From Serratia sp. M24T3 (lineage in GTDB: Bacteria > Pseudomonadota > Gammaproteobacteria > Enterobacterales > Enterobacteriaceae): a stretch of 64,000 nt of DNA. Below, one piece after another: positions 36,335 through 45,750 of the stretch (position 1 is its first letter; the number at the start of each line of letters is the position of its first letter). The notes under the pieces are model-generated. The model saw nothing but the letters and a program-made list of their open reading frames with translations, had not been told where the DNA came from and did not search any database. The stretch is from NCBI RefSeq assembly GCF_000257645.1, contig NZ_AJHJ01000007.1:1-64000 (forward strand), given 5' to 3'. Made by a program: the position numbers and the translations under genes.

Positions 36335-38041
36335 TTATTCTGCCTGCTCGGCATCCTGCTCCTCAAGCCAACCCTGACGCAGCTCCGGCACCGCTCTTTT
36401 CAGCCGCTCGTAGTAAAGGCTGCTAGAGGTTTTATCGTAATCTTCACGGCTGACCTGGGTCGCAACTTTGCCGTTATTAATCACGATAATATCGTCGCAA
36501 ACCGAGCGCACAGCGTGCAAATCATGGCTAATAAACAGGAACGACACATTCAGCTCGCGGCGCAGTTCGGAAATAAGATCCAAAACGGCAGCAGCGACTA
36601 CGGAATCCAGCGCAGAAGTGACCTCGTCACAAAGTATCAGATCAGGCTCTGCCGCCAGCGCGCGCGCCAGATTGACGCGCTGCTTTTGACCGCCCGACAG
36701 TCCTGAAGGTTTGCGATGCAGAATGCTGTGTGGCAAACGGACGAGATCCAGTAGTTGTTTCAGTCGAGCATCCAGCGCCTTGCCGCGCAGGCCGTGGAAA
36801 AACACCAGCGGGCGTTTCAGGATAGTCGCGATTGTCTGGCTCGGGTTTAGCGCGGTATCGGCCATCTGGAATACAAACTGCACGCGGCGCAGCTCGTCAG
36901 GACTGCGAGCTGACATATCGCCTTTCAGATAACTGTCGTTAAAAAGAATATAACCTTCGCTCGGAGCAATCATGCCGGCAATTGCTCGCGCCAACGTCGT
37001 TTTACCGGAACCGGATTCACCAATAATGCCGATCGCCTGTCCGGGATAAAGTTTGAAATTAATGTCTTGCAGGATGCTGATTTTTGGCTTGCCGTTGGCA
37101 TCCAATGGACCATAACCGGCAGAAAGTTCACGGACTTCCAGCAAACATTTAACCGGAGCCTCTTCCGGCTGCCATGGACTAACGCGCGGTTTATGCTGCG
37201 CTGCGGCAAGCAAACTGCGGGTATAAGGCGATTCTGGTCGTTGCAGCAGTGCTTCCGTGGTGCCGTACTCGGCAATCTGGCCTTTTAATAACACCAGAAT
37301 CTTGTCGGCCATCTGCGCCACTACCGCTAAATCGTGGCTGACGTAAATCGCCGTGGTGCCGCGTTGCTTGACTACGCGACGAAAAGTTTTCAGCACTTCA
37401 AGCTGCGTGGTCACGTCCAGCGCGGTAGTTGGCTCGTCAAGAATCACGACTTCAGGATCGCCAATCAGCGCCATTGCGGCCATCACGCGCTGTAGCTGCC
37501 CGCCCGAAACCTGATGCGGATAGCGATTGCCGATGGTTTCCGGCGACGGCAGTGCCATCTCACGGAACAGGTCAACGGCTTTTTTCTCGGCATCAGCGCG
37601 TTTCATGGTGTGATGAATCAACACCGGTTCGATGACCTGATCCATTAATCTCATGGCCGGATTAAACGAGGCCGCTGCGCTTTGTGCAATATAGGCCACT
37701 TTCGAACCGCGAAACTCGCTAAGCTGGCGCGACGAAAGTTTCGTCACGTCCGTGCCCACAATGTCTAGCTGGCCGTGACTTATTTTACATCCGTGACGCG
37801 CATAGCCCATTAGCGCCAGCGCGATAGTGGTTTTGCCGGAACCGGACTCGCCAATCAGCGCCAGCACTTCGCCCTTTCGCACCTCGAAACTGATGTCTGA
37901 AACGAGAGTAATTATCTCGTCGCTGTCGTTTTTCGCCTGCACTTCCAGCTGGCTGACGTTAACCACCACCGGAGCCTGATTCTGCGTGGCCTGTGTCATA
38001 TCCTTGATACCCGGCTGTGAATTAATGGGAAATGTATTCAT
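36335..38041 (-). CDS. Fused double ABC ATPase (DppD-DppF type)
   Basis: 568 residues with two complete nucleotide-binding domains. First: GESGSGKTT, VSGGQLQRVMAA (variant signature VSGGQ), VVILDEPTTAL. Second: GESGSGKTT, LSGGQKQRVNLARAL, LILCDEVTSAL with CDE in Walker B. A SPYTRSLLAA segment ends the first half. One protein thus replaces the usual pair of ATPases. The ATG overlaps the permease stop (ATGA) and has GGAGG just upstream, indicating coupling. Confidence 0.92.
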   Translation of the reverse strand: MNTFPINSQPGIKDMTQATQNQAPVVVNVSQLEVQAKNDSDEIITLVSDISFEVRKGEVLALIGESGSGKTTIALALMGYARHGCKISHGQLDIVGTDVTKLSSRQLSEFRGSKVAYIAQSAAASFNPAMRLMDQVIEPVLIHHTMKRADAEKKAVDLFREMALPSPETIGNRYPHQVSGGQLQRVMAAMALIGDPEVVILDEPTTALDVTTQLEVLKTFRRVVKQRGTTAIYVSHDLAVVAQMADKILVLLKGQIAEYGTTEALLQRPESPYTRSLLAAAQHKPRVSPWQPEEAPVKCLLEVRELSAGYGPLDANGKPKISILQDINFKLYPGQAIGIIGESGSGKTTLARAIAGMIAPSEGYILFNDSYLKGDMSARSPDELRRVQFVFQMADTALNPSQTIATILKRPLVFFHGLRGKALDARLKQLLDLVRLPHSILHRKPSGLSGGQKQRVNLARALAAEPDLILCDEVTSALDSVVAAAVLDLISELRRELNVSFLFISHDLHAVRSVCDDIIVINNGKVATQVSREDYDKTSSSLYYERLKRAVPELRQGWLEEQDAEQAE

Positions 38042-38907
38042 GCCGCCTCCTCTTCCAGTTCGAGTCGAATCACGCGCCGAGACTGCAGGCTGTCAATAAA
38101 CAAGTTCACGCCAATAGTGAGACTGGCAATCGCCACGGCCGGAACCAGCACCGACGGCGAGCCGTCAAACAGCGCCTGCAGGTTTTCGTGCACCAGCGTG
38201 CCCCAGTCGGCGTAAGGCGGTTGCACGCCCAGGCCAAGGAAACTCAGACCGCTGAGTAGCAGCACAATGTAAACGAAGCGCAGGCCAAAATCGGTCAACA
38301 TCGGATGCAGCATATTGGGCAGCACATCCGTCAGCGCGATATAAACTTTACTCTCGCCGCGCAGGTGCGCCGCCTGCACGTATTCCATCGAGCGCAGATT
38401 GGAGGCCATGGCGTAGGCGATACGAAAAGCGCCGGGCCAATAGCTGATTACCGCGGTGAGGATCAGCATCGGCAGTGAAGAGCCGAACACCGCCACCATC
38501 AGCAGCGCCATGATCTTGCCGGGCATAATCAGCATCGCGTCATTGATACGGCCTAAAAGTTCTTCGATCCATTTACCTGACATTGCGGCGACCAACGCGA
38601 GCACGGTGCCAAGTACGCTGGCCAGAATTGCAGCGGAAAGTGCCAGTCCAATCGAGTAACGCGCGCCGTAAAGCACGCGGGTCAGCATGTCGCGCCCGAG
38701 ATAATCCGTGCCGAGCAGGAAGGCGCGACTAAAACCTTCGTTAATACCGCCGCCGGCAATATCTTCTATGCTGTACGGCGCAAGCCAGCCGCCAAACAGC
38801 GCCATGCATAGCCAAAATAGAGAAATCACCAGGCCAACGCGGCCGGTAGTGGATAACGAACGCCAGAAGTTCAGAGTCGTTTTTAACACCATGACAGTTC
38901 TACGCAT
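38038..38907 (-). CDS. Peptide-type ABC permease (DppC position)
   Basis: Inner-membrane permease, 289 residues. LGTDYLGRDMLTRVLYGARYS near 50-70 (read as LGTDYLGRDMLTR then VLYGARYS) and the EAA loop (MEYVQAAHLRGES) mark it as OppC/DppC. Start at the ATG with AGGGGA upstream; a GTG one codon earlier is also possible. Lies between the second permease and the fused ATPase. Confidence 0.92.
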   Translation of the reverse strand: MRRTVMVLKTTLNFWRSLSTTGRVGLVISLFWLCMALFGGWLAPYSIEDIAGGGINEGFSRAFLLGTDYLGRDMLTRVLYGARYSIGLALSAAILASVLGTVLALVAAMSGKWIEELLGRINDAMLIMPGKIMALLMVAVFGSSLPMLILTAVISYWPGAFRIAYAMASNLRSMEYVQAAHLRGESKVYIALTDVLPNMLHPMLTDFGLRFVYIVLLLSGLSFLGLGVQPPYADWGTLVHENLQALFDGSPSVLVPAVAIASLTIGVNLFIDSLQSRRVIRLELEEEAA

Positions 38908-38932
38908 CACTGAGTCCCCTCTGGTAAATAAC

Positions 38933-39886
38933 TTATTGTTTCAGCTTCGGATTAAAGGCAATGGTGGCGATATCGGCCATCAACAGCAGCAGAAGATAAC
39001 AGCCGCTGAACAGCATCACGCACAGCTGCACGATGGGCAGGTCGCGGTTGCTCACCGCATCGACCATCTGACTGGCAAGCCCCGGATAGCTGAAAATAGT
39101 TTCGATAATAATGACGCCGCCAAACAGGTAGGAAAGGCTCAGCGAGATAGCATTGGCAATCGGCCCTACGGCGTTGGGCAAGGCGTGGCGCAACACGGCC
39201 CGCAGCGGGCGGACGCCCTTGAGCAGCGTCATTTCAAGATAAGAACTGTCGAGCTGGTTGATAATCGCCGAACGTGTCATGCGCGCCATTTGCGCCACCA
39301 GCACGCAGCACAGGGTAAATACCGGCAGCGCATAGGCCTGCAGGTAGCCAAGAAAATCCTGATTGGTGGAACCCAGCGACATCGCCGGGAACCAGTGCAG
39401 ATGCACCGCAAACACCATTACCGAGACAGTTGCCACCAGGAATTCTGGCACGGCCACCACCGACATGGTGCCTACCACCAGGATGCGGTCAATCAGCGAA
39501 CCCCGTTTCATCGCCGCCGTAATCCCGATAATCAATGCCAGCGGCACTGACACCAGCGTGGTAATCCCGGCCAGCTCAAAAGTGGCGGGAATACGCTGGG
39601 CGACCAGTTTGGTGACCGGCATATTGTTGGCAAACGACGTTCCAAAATCGCCGTGCAACATGCCGCCAAGCCACTCAAAATAGCGCTGCCAAATCGGCAG
39701 ATTCAGGCCTAGCTCTTTACGCAGAGCGGCAACCGTTTCCGGCGTGGCCGCCTGTCCCAGCAGCTGCTGTGCCGCATCGCCCGGCAACATGCTGGTGATA
39801 ATAAATACCAGCGCCGAAACGATAAACAGCGTCAAAATGCCCGAACCAATACGACGAAGAATAAGTAACAGGATAAGCTGATTCAT
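38933..39886 (-). CDS. Peptide-type ABC permease (DppB position)
   Basis: Inner-membrane permease, 317 residues. The N-terminal RRIGSGILTLFIVSALVFIITS helix (first part RRIGSGILTLFIV) and the terminal GGVIIIETIFSYPGLASQMV segment are typical of DppB/OppB. Start set at 39886 because GGAGG lies 6 nt upstream; an earlier in-frame codon has no ribosome site. Confidence 0.92.
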   Translation of the reverse strand: MNQLILLLILRRIGSGILTLFIVSALVFIITSMLPGDAAQQLLGQAATPETVAALRKELGLNLPIWQRYFEWLGGMLHGDFGTSFANNMPVTKLVAQRIPATFELAGITTLVSVPLALIIGITAAMKRGSLIDRILVVGTMSVVAVPEFLVATVSVMVFAVHLHWFPAMSLGSTNQDFLGYLQAYALPVFTLCCVLVAQMARMTRSAIINQLDSSYLEMTLLKGVRPLRAVLRHALPNAVGPIANAISLSLSYLFGGVIIIETIFSYPGLASQMVDAVSNRDLPIVQLCVMLFSGCYLLLLLMADIATIAFNPKLKQ

Positions 39887-39899
39887 GACTACCTCCGGA

Positions 39900-41522
39900 T
39901 TATGCTGATAGCCAGACAAGCTCAGTGAAGCGATAGCCCATCATCATGCCCGACGGATAAGACTCTACCCCTTTGACCTTGTTGCTGTAGCCATCCAATG
40001 AACTGATAAACAAAGGAATAATGGTTCCGCAGTGGTTATAGACCAGTTCTTGCATATCGCCGTACATCTGCTTGCGCTTAGCCTGATCGCGCTCACCGCG
40101 TGCCGCAGTAACCAGCTGATCAAACTGGGCATTTTTCCAGCCGGACTCGTTCCACGGCGCGTCGGATTTATAAAACTGGCTAAACAGCAGGTCCAGCGTC
40201 GGACGCGGGTTGACCGAGCCGTAGGAAATCGGGTGTTTCATCCAGTGTTGCGACCAGTAACCGTCATAAGGCACGCGACGCACTTTCAGGTTCATACCGA
40301 CCTGCGATCCCAACTGTTGCAGGAACTGCGCGCCTTCAATCGCCCCTTCGATGTTATCGGTGGTCACGATTTCCAGACTCGGCTTCACCAGACCTGACTT
40401 CTTGAGGTAAAACCTGGCTTTGTCGAGATCGTTAGGGCGCTGCGGCAGGTCCTTGTTGAAATACGGGTGCCAAGGTGGAACCGGATGGTCATTGGCTACG
40501 GTGCCAAAGCCCTGAACCGCCGTTTTCAGCAGGGTCTCGCGCGGTTGCAAATATTTCATCGCCAGGACGAAATCAGGATTGCTGGTGATCGCCGCGTCCT
40601 GACGCAGGATCAAATCGCTGTACATCCCGGATTTACTTTCCAGCACCGAACAAGAACCGGAACCGTTAATGCGTTTTACATCGCGGGAACTGATAGTCGA
40701 AACAAAATGTAGCTCACCGGAGAGCAGCGCATTGACGCGCCCGGCCTGATCGGTCACTCCCAGCAGCTCGACTTCATCAAGATGCGGCAGGCCTGGTTTC
40801 CAGAAATTCTTGTTGCGCTCGCCCACGGTGCGGGTGCCGGGGGAAAATTCCTTGCAGGTATAGGGGCCGGTGCCGATGGCTTTGCTGAAATCTTTAGTGC
40901 CGTCCTGCAGGATTAGGAAAGCTGGCGTGCCCAGAATCGACGGCAGGTCGAAGTTGGCCTGAGCGAGTATGATTTCAACTTCCATCAGTCCCACGGCTTT
41001 CACGCTGGTAAACTGTTTGGCCAACGAGATGGCAGTGGAGGCGACGGCGGGATCTTTATGGCGCGACAACGAGTAAACCACGTCTTGAGCGGTCAACGAT
41101 TTACCGTCGTGGAAGGTCACCCCCTGACGCAGTTTAATGCTCCAAGTGACACCGTCACTGCTGCTGATGGATTCAGCCAGCCCCATCTGCGGGACAAGCT
41201 TGGTGTCCAACTCGGTAAGACCGCTGTAAAACATGTACTGGCGCATATAATCGCCGCTGTTGTTGCCCTTGGCAGGGTCCAACGTATCGGCAGCGGACGA
41301 GTTGGCCGCCGCAGCGCGCAGTTTCCCGCCTTTAACCGGCGTGGCTTCGGCAGCCCAGGCGCTGTTTGGCAGGCTGATAATGCCGGTGGTTAGTGCGGCA
41401 CCGGCTGAAAACATTTTCATCACGCCGCGACGTGAAACGTTGATCTCTGGCAGGCCAGAATTCAGCGCTGTTGCAGCAGACTTCGGTGTGGCTGGACCTG
41501 ATTCTTTACGAAATTTACTCAT
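39900..41522 (-). CDS. Solute-binding protein, family 5, with Tat signal
   Basis: Periplasmic binding protein, 540 residues. A twin-arginine signal (VSRRGVMKMFSAG, hydrophobic stretch, NSAWAAE near 54) is unusual, since most family members use Sec. SBP_bac_5 features: DTLDPAKGNNSGDYMRQYMF start, SLTAQDVVYSLSRH, IGTGPYTCKEFSPG. Tat export suggests that it folds, perhaps with a cofactor, before export. It supplies specificity to the adjacent importer; the ligand is unknown, probably an amide- or amine-bearing compound. Confidence 0.9.
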   Translation of the reverse strand: MSKFRKESGPATPKSAATALNSGLPEINVSRRGVMKMFSAGAALTTGIISLPNSAWAAEATPVKGGKLRAAAANSSAADTLDPAKGNNSGDYMRQYMFYSGLTELDTKLVPQMGLAESISSSDGVTWSIKLRQGVTFHDGKSLTAQDVVYSLSRHKDPAVASTAISLAKQFTSVKAVGLMEVEIILAQANFDLPSILGTPAFLILQDGTKDFSKAIGTGPYTCKEFSPGTRTVGERNKNFWKPGLPHLDEVELLGVTDQAGRVNALLSGELHFVSTISSRDVKRINGSGSCSVLESKSGMYSDLILRQDAAITSNPDFVLAMKYLQPRETLLKTAVQGFGTVANDHPVPPWHPYFNKDLPQRPNDLDKARFYLKKSGLVKPSLEIVTTDNIEGAIEGAQFLQQLGSQVGMNLKVRRVPYDGYWSQHWMKHPISYGSVNPRPTLDLLFSQFYKSDAPWNESGWKNAQFDQLVTAARGERDQAKRKQMYGDMQELVYNHCGTIIPLFISSLDGYSNKVKGVESYPSGMMMGYRFTELVWLSA

Positions 41523-41593
41523 TGAAATCTCCCCGAATGCGGTATTTACCGAAAAAAGCCATGGATGTTAATGAATTATGCTTTGCCGCTGAC

Positions 41594-42871
41594 TTACGAC
41601 ACCTTGTCTTTGGCTTTGTAATACAGGCCCGCCACTGGCAAGAACCAGGGTTTGCCAAAGTATCCAGGCATCGCGGCCCAATTGCTGCGCTGCCAAGGAT
41701 TACTGACCGGTTTTCCGGTAACCAATGCCGCCATCACTTTGCCCATGTACACCGACATCTGCGTGCCGTGTCCGCTGTAGCCCATCGAGTAAAACAGTCC
41801 CTCGTGTTCACCGGCGCGCGGCAGGCGATCGGCGGTCATATCCACCAGTCCGCCCCAGCAATAATCGATATCGACATCGGCAATTTGCGGGAACAATTCA
41901 CGCAGTCCCGATCTCAGTACTGCACCGCTGCGCGCGTCGGAAGTTGGGCTACTGATGGCGAAACGCGCACGGCCGCCGAAAATCAGTCGGTTATCAGCGG
42001 TAGTGCGGAAATAGTTGCCAATATTGAGTGAGGTCACATAGGTGCGATTATTGATAAACGCCTGCTTCAGCTGGGCCGGCGTCAACGGGGCGGTGGCGAT
42101 AATAAAGCTGCCTACGGGCACGATGCGACGCTGGAACCAGGAGAAAGGCCCTTTGTCGGAGGTGCCGGTCGCCAGCAGGACGCGCCCGGCTTCAATTTCG
42201 CCGCGTGCGGTGCTGACTCGATAACGATGACCGTCGATCTGCTGCAAGCCTGTAACCGCAGTGTGGGCATGGATAACCGCGCCGCTGGCTACTGCCGCCT
42301 GAGCCAGGCCGATGCCAAACTTACCCATGTGCATCTGGCCGCCGCCTTTTTGCAGCAGGCCACCGTGGAAGGCGTCGGAGCCGATTTCATCGCGGATATG
42401 CGCCGCTTCAATTAATTCGACGTTGCTGTCGACGGTGCGTTTTAGCAGTTCATAGGTCTTGACCAGCGAAGGAAAATGCTTGGCCTTGCTGGCCAGTTTG
42501 AGTTTGCCGGTGCGAATAAAATCGCAGTCGATGGCTTCATCTTTAATAATCGACTGCACGTATTCCACGGCATCGGTGTAGGCATGGTAATAAATAGAGG
42601 CTTGTTCCAGGCCGATACTTTCTACCAGAGAGGCAAAGTTCTGCGCGACGCCAGTGTTGCAGTGGCCGCCGTTGCGACCGGATGCCTGACTCAGCACCTC
42701 ACCGGCCTCCAGCACCACCACATCGACCCCGGCTTTCGCCAGGTTATAGGCCGCCGACAGCCCGGTAAATCCACCGCCGACCACCACAACCTCGGCCTTT
42801 TTCGGGAGTTCTCCCGCTGCCGCGCCGCTGAAAACCGGTGCTGTTGCCTGCCAAAATGATTCAAGTTTCAT
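41594..42871 (-). CDS. PuuB-like FAD-dependent amine oxidase
   Basis: Oxidoreductase of the gamma-glutamylputrescine oxidase type, 425 residues. FAD motif VVVVGGGFTGLSAAYNLAKAG (28-48), SGRNGGHCNTG, GYSGHGTQMSVYMGK near the end. Such enzymes oxidise an amine to an aldehyde, which fits the aldehyde dehydrogenase at the head of the operon. The second flavoenzyme of this operon, distinct from the one at 34.9-36.2 kb. Confidence 0.88.
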   Translation of the reverse strand: MKLESFWQATAPVFSGAAAGELPKKAEVVVVGGGFTGLSAAYNLAKAGVDVVVLEAGEVLSQASGRNGGHCNTGVAQNFASLVESIGLEQASIYYHAYTDAVEYVQSIIKDEAIDCDFIRTGKLKLASKAKHFPSLVKTYELLKRTVDSNVELIEAAHIRDEIGSDAFHGGLLQKGGGQMHMGKFGIGLAQAAVASGAVIHAHTAVTGLQQIDGHRYRVSTARGEIEAGRVLLATGTSDKGPFSWFQRRIVPVGSFIIATAPLTPAQLKQAFINNRTYVTSLNIGNYFRTTADNRLIFGGRARFAISSPTSDARSGAVLRSGLRELFPQIADVDIDYCWGGLVDMTADRLPRAGEHEGLFYSMGYSGHGTQMSVYMGKVMAALVTGKPVSNPWQRSNWAAMPGYFGKPWFLPVAGLYYKAKDKVS

Positions 42872-42945
42872 GCCTGTGCCTCATCCAGTGACTAATCTAT
42901 GTACCGCCTGCCTTGCTCTATCCATTCTTCACAACTCGATTCGAC

Positions 42946-43614
42946 TTACAGCCCGACGACGCCCGGCAGTCCGCCAATATCCTTGATTTCTGTGTAGCCA
43001 TAAGCCGGGTTGGCAGGATCGTGCCCACGGTTCACCCAAACCTTGTTTTTGATGCCCATATCGTGGCAGGTCATCAGGTCATAACGCAGGCTGGAAGAAA
43101 CGTGCAGAATATCTTCCGGACCACAGCCCAGCTCATCGAGCATGTATTCAAAGCCGCGCATTCTTGGCTTGTAGGACTGTGCCTGCTCGGCGGTAAACAC
43201 GCGGTGGATAGGTGCGCCAAGGCGCGGTACGTGATGAGTGATAAGGTCGTTCATGGTGTTGGAAAGCAGCACCAGCGGGAACTCTTTGGCGACTTTCGCC
43301 AGTCCGGCAGGGACGTCTGGATGAGGACCCCAGGTCGCACAGGCTTCCATGATCCCGGCACCATCGCTGTCTTTATATTCCACGCCCCATTTTTTGCAGG
43401 TGCGAATCATCGCCTGGCAAACTACGTCGCCGTAAGGTTTCCACGCGCCCAGCACTTCATCCATGCGGTAACGCGCAAAATCGGTGGTGAATGCCAGCAT
43501 CTGGTCTGCGCTGACGCGGTCAGCAAAAATAGCGCTTGCCGCTCCGGCCATGTCGAAATTAATCAGCGTGCCGTAGCAGTCGAAAGTAATGAACTTAGGT
43601 TTGAATACCGCCAT
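42946..43614 (-). CDS. HAD superfamily hydrolase, haloacid dehalogenase type II
   Basis: 222 residues. Motif I FDCYGTLINF with nucleophile D12, motif II LLSNT, and the dehalogenase-type HVSSSLRYDLMTCHDMG with WVNR region. Annotated relatives are 2-haloacid dehalogenases, yet many sit in amine catabolic operons and probably act on phosphorylated or other intermediates. Between the oxidase and aldehyde dehydrogenase genes. Confidence 0.88.
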   Translation of the reverse strand: MAVFKPKFITFDCYGTLINFDMAGAASAIFADRVSADQMLAFTTDFARYRMDEVLGAWKPYGDVVCQAMIRTCKKWGVEYKDSDGAGIMEACATWGPHPDVPAGLAKVAKEFPLVLLSNTMNDLITHHVPRLGAPIHRVFTAEQAQSYKPRMRGFEYMLDELGCGPEDILHVSSSLRYDLMTCHDMGIKNKVWVNRGHDPANPAYGYTEIKDIGGLPGVVGL

Positions 43615-43667
43615 GATAATCCCCTTCTCCGATAGTGTTTTCGTGTGTTGAAAAGTAGTAGAAAGTA

Positions 43668-45140
43668 TTAAAAATCAATCAGTACACTTTTATAACGCAG
43701 GCAGGCTTCGAACGCCTGACGGCCTAAATCTTTACCAATACCGGACCCGTTAAAACCGCCGGTTGGGATAATAAAGTCTCCGGAACGGCCGTAGCGGTTG
43801 ATCCAAACGGTTCCGGCCGCCAGCCGACGCATGGCACGCAGCGCCCGGTCGATATTCAGGGTGTGAACTCCGGCAGCCAATCCGTAAATCGCGTGGTCGG
43901 CCAGCGCTAGCCCCTGTTCTTCAGTTTCAAAGGTTTGAATGGTCAGCACCGGTCCAAAAATTTCTTCCTGCACGGCGGCAGATTCGGCACCGACACCGGC
44001 CAGCAGCGTCGGTTTGAAGAAATATCCGGCGTCGGTATTGGCGAAGAATTCGCCACCGGTCAGCAGCTGTGCGCCCTCGTTAATAGCCGCTTGAACAATG
44101 GATTGGATTTTGTTTGCCTGACGAGCGTCGATGATTGGCGCATAGCGGCAAGCGCTGTTCCAGGTATTGCCCGCTTCGACGCCTTCGCAAAGCGCAACCA
44201 GTTTGGCGACAAGCGCATCGGCAATGCCGGACTGCACCACTAAACGCGTTCCGGCTACGCAGGCCTGTCCGCCGTTGGCGGTAAAGCCACGGAAAATTCG
44301 TCCGGCAACCACGTCGATATCACCGGCATCGTCGAACACCAGCTGCGGGCTTTTGCCACCCAGTTCCAGAGTGACCGGTTTCATGCCGTTTAGCGCCGCC
44401 TGGCTCATGATTTGCGCGCCGGTAGCCGTCGAGCCGGTAAAGGAAATTTTGCGCACCAACGGATGATTGACTAACGCGCTGCCGCAGCTCAAACCGCGCC
44501 CCTGCACAATGTTCAGCACCCCGGCCGGCAGCCCGGCCTCAATCGCCAGTTCCGCTAACATCACGCTGGAAAACGGGGTCAATTCAGAAGGTTTCAACAC
44601 CACGGCATTTCCTGCTGCCAGCGCCGGACCTAATTTCCACGAAGCCATCGACAGCGGAAAATTCCATGGGGTAATCGCGCCAATCACGCCATACGGTTCC
44701 GGTACCAACATGCCGAGGCTGTTTGCGCGAGTCGGCAGCACGTCACCGCTGTATTTGTCACAGCACTCGGCGTAAAAACGAATAGCTTCGGCAGTGAACG
44801 GGATTTCGTGATTCACCACGTCATAGATAGGACGCGTTGAGCCGATCGCCTCAAGCTGGCCCAGCGCCACGGCGTTTTGTTCAATCAAGTCCGCCCAGCG
44901 GCGCAGCACTTTGCCACGTTCGCGCGGAGGGCGTGTTCCCCAGCCGCTTTCGAGCCAGGACTGATGGGCGTTGGTGACCGCCAGATTAACCAGCTCGGCG
45001 TCGCCGTCGGGGATTTCGCCAAGGAATTGCCCGTCAGACGGACGGTTAACGCTGATACGTTCGCCGTTACCGGCGATGATTTTGCCGCCAATCAGGTGCC
45101 CGGCAGGTAAAGGCACTTTTTCAGGATCAAAACTCAACAT
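43668..45140 (-). CDS. NAD(P)-dependent aldehyde dehydrogenase (PuuC-like)
   Basis: Oxidises the aldehyde formed by the operon's amine oxidase, 490 residues. TPWNFPLSMASWK, LELGGKSPQ (general-base Glu), GGQACVAGTR (catalytic Cys) and EIFGPVL are all in place. The ATG at 45140 is preferred over a TTG seven codons upstream because of the GAGGAA spacing. First gene of the 11-gene operon, with a sigma-54-like promoter about 200 bases upstream. Confidence 0.9.
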   Translation of the reverse strand: MLSFDPEKVPLPAGHLIGGKIIAGNGERISVNRPSDGQFLGEIPDGDAELVNLAVTNAHQSWLESGWGTRPPRERGKVLRRWADLIEQNAVALGQLEAIGSTRPIYDVVNHEIPFTAEAIRFYAECCDKYSGDVLPTRANSLGMLVPEPYGVIGAITPWNFPLSMASWKLGPALAAGNAVVLKPSELTPFSSVMLAELAIEAGLPAGVLNIVQGRGLSCGSALVNHPLVRKISFTGSTATGAQIMSQAALNGMKPVTLELGGKSPQLVFDDAGDIDVVAGRIFRGFTANGGQACVAGTRLVVQSGIADALVAKLVALCEGVEAGNTWNSACRYAPIIDARQANKIQSIVQAAINEGAQLLTGGEFFANTDAGYFFKPTLLAGVGAESAAVQEEIFGPVLTIQTFETEEQGLALADHAIYGLAAGVHTLNIDRALRAMRRLAAGTVWINRYGRSGDFIIPTGGFNGSGIGKDLGRQAFEACLRYKSVLIDF

Positions 45141-45355
45141 GATCAACAATTCCTCATTCAATACGGATAAAGGGTCGGAAAATATTTATGACCTGCCAAT
45201 AAAAACGACCATTAAATAAGCAGGCAATGCTTTGACGATTATTTATCGATCAAAATCTGCATATTCAACGCTATGAAGAAAATTAATACTTTGTTCGCGT
45301 ATTAATTTCCCCGACTGCCGTGCAAGCCACAATAAATAATTTCTCTGATACTAAT

Positions 45356-45372
45356 AAGCATAAAGCGTGCCA
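45356..45372 (-). promoter_or_regulatory. Sigma-54 promoter of the 11-gene operon
   Basis: On the minus strand TGGCACGCTTTATGCTT matches TGGCACG-N4-TTGCTT at all conserved bases but one (A for the first T of TTGC). It predicts a start near 45346 and a leader of about 200 nt. It shares 12 consecutive bases, counted over TGGCACGCTT plus the TGC position, with the promoter at 248. The GCGGA palindrome 21 bases upstream could be an activator site, though closer than usual. Confidence 0.65.
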
Positions 45373-45660
45373 TATTATTAAAAACGGAAAATGCGGAATC
45401 CGCGGTCCAAAAAACGTTTTATGCCGTAGCAGAGGGTAAAAGTTCATAAATCCGTTTTTAAATATTATCTGAAGCCCCAGAGAACGTTTTTTTGCACCAA
45501 AAGAATGAATATCACGGTTACTGATGCACCAAAATAACCACGAGTGATTAAGCCTATTTACCTAACCCACTATTTAATATGGATTTAATAGTATTGCACT
45601 TAGAAAGCACCTCAGATAAAGGTCTTGAGTCATTGATATGGCAGAAAAATTCGCGACCCC

Positions 45661-45695
45661 AAAAAAAACGGCTACCTATTGTGAGGTAGCCGTTT
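45661..45695 (-). terminator. Terminator of the gabD-like gene
   Basis: A 12-bp perfect stem (AAACGGCTACCT with AGGTAGCCGTTT, 6-nt loop) is followed on the minus strand by a long T-run (A8 at 45661-45668 on the plus strand). Confidence 0.92.
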
Positions 45696-45750
45696 ATCAG
45701 CTTAAGTACGATAAAATTTCTGCTGATCGAGGAATATTTAACTTTAGAAA

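Larger units (their letters stand above)
45141..45750. other. Intergenic region with operon promoter
   Basis: 610 bases. From the left: leader of the long operon, a sigma-54-like promoter at 45356-45372, a GCGGA-A-TCCGC palindrome at 45393-45403, an AT-rich stretch, then the terminator of the next gene (45661-45695). No open frame was convincing. Confidence 0.6.

Noticed and set aside
38708-39550. Plus-strand frame of 280 codons opposite the permease genes
   Set aside because: Antisense shadow of two clear ABC permeases, and Gln/His/Arg-rich without family features.
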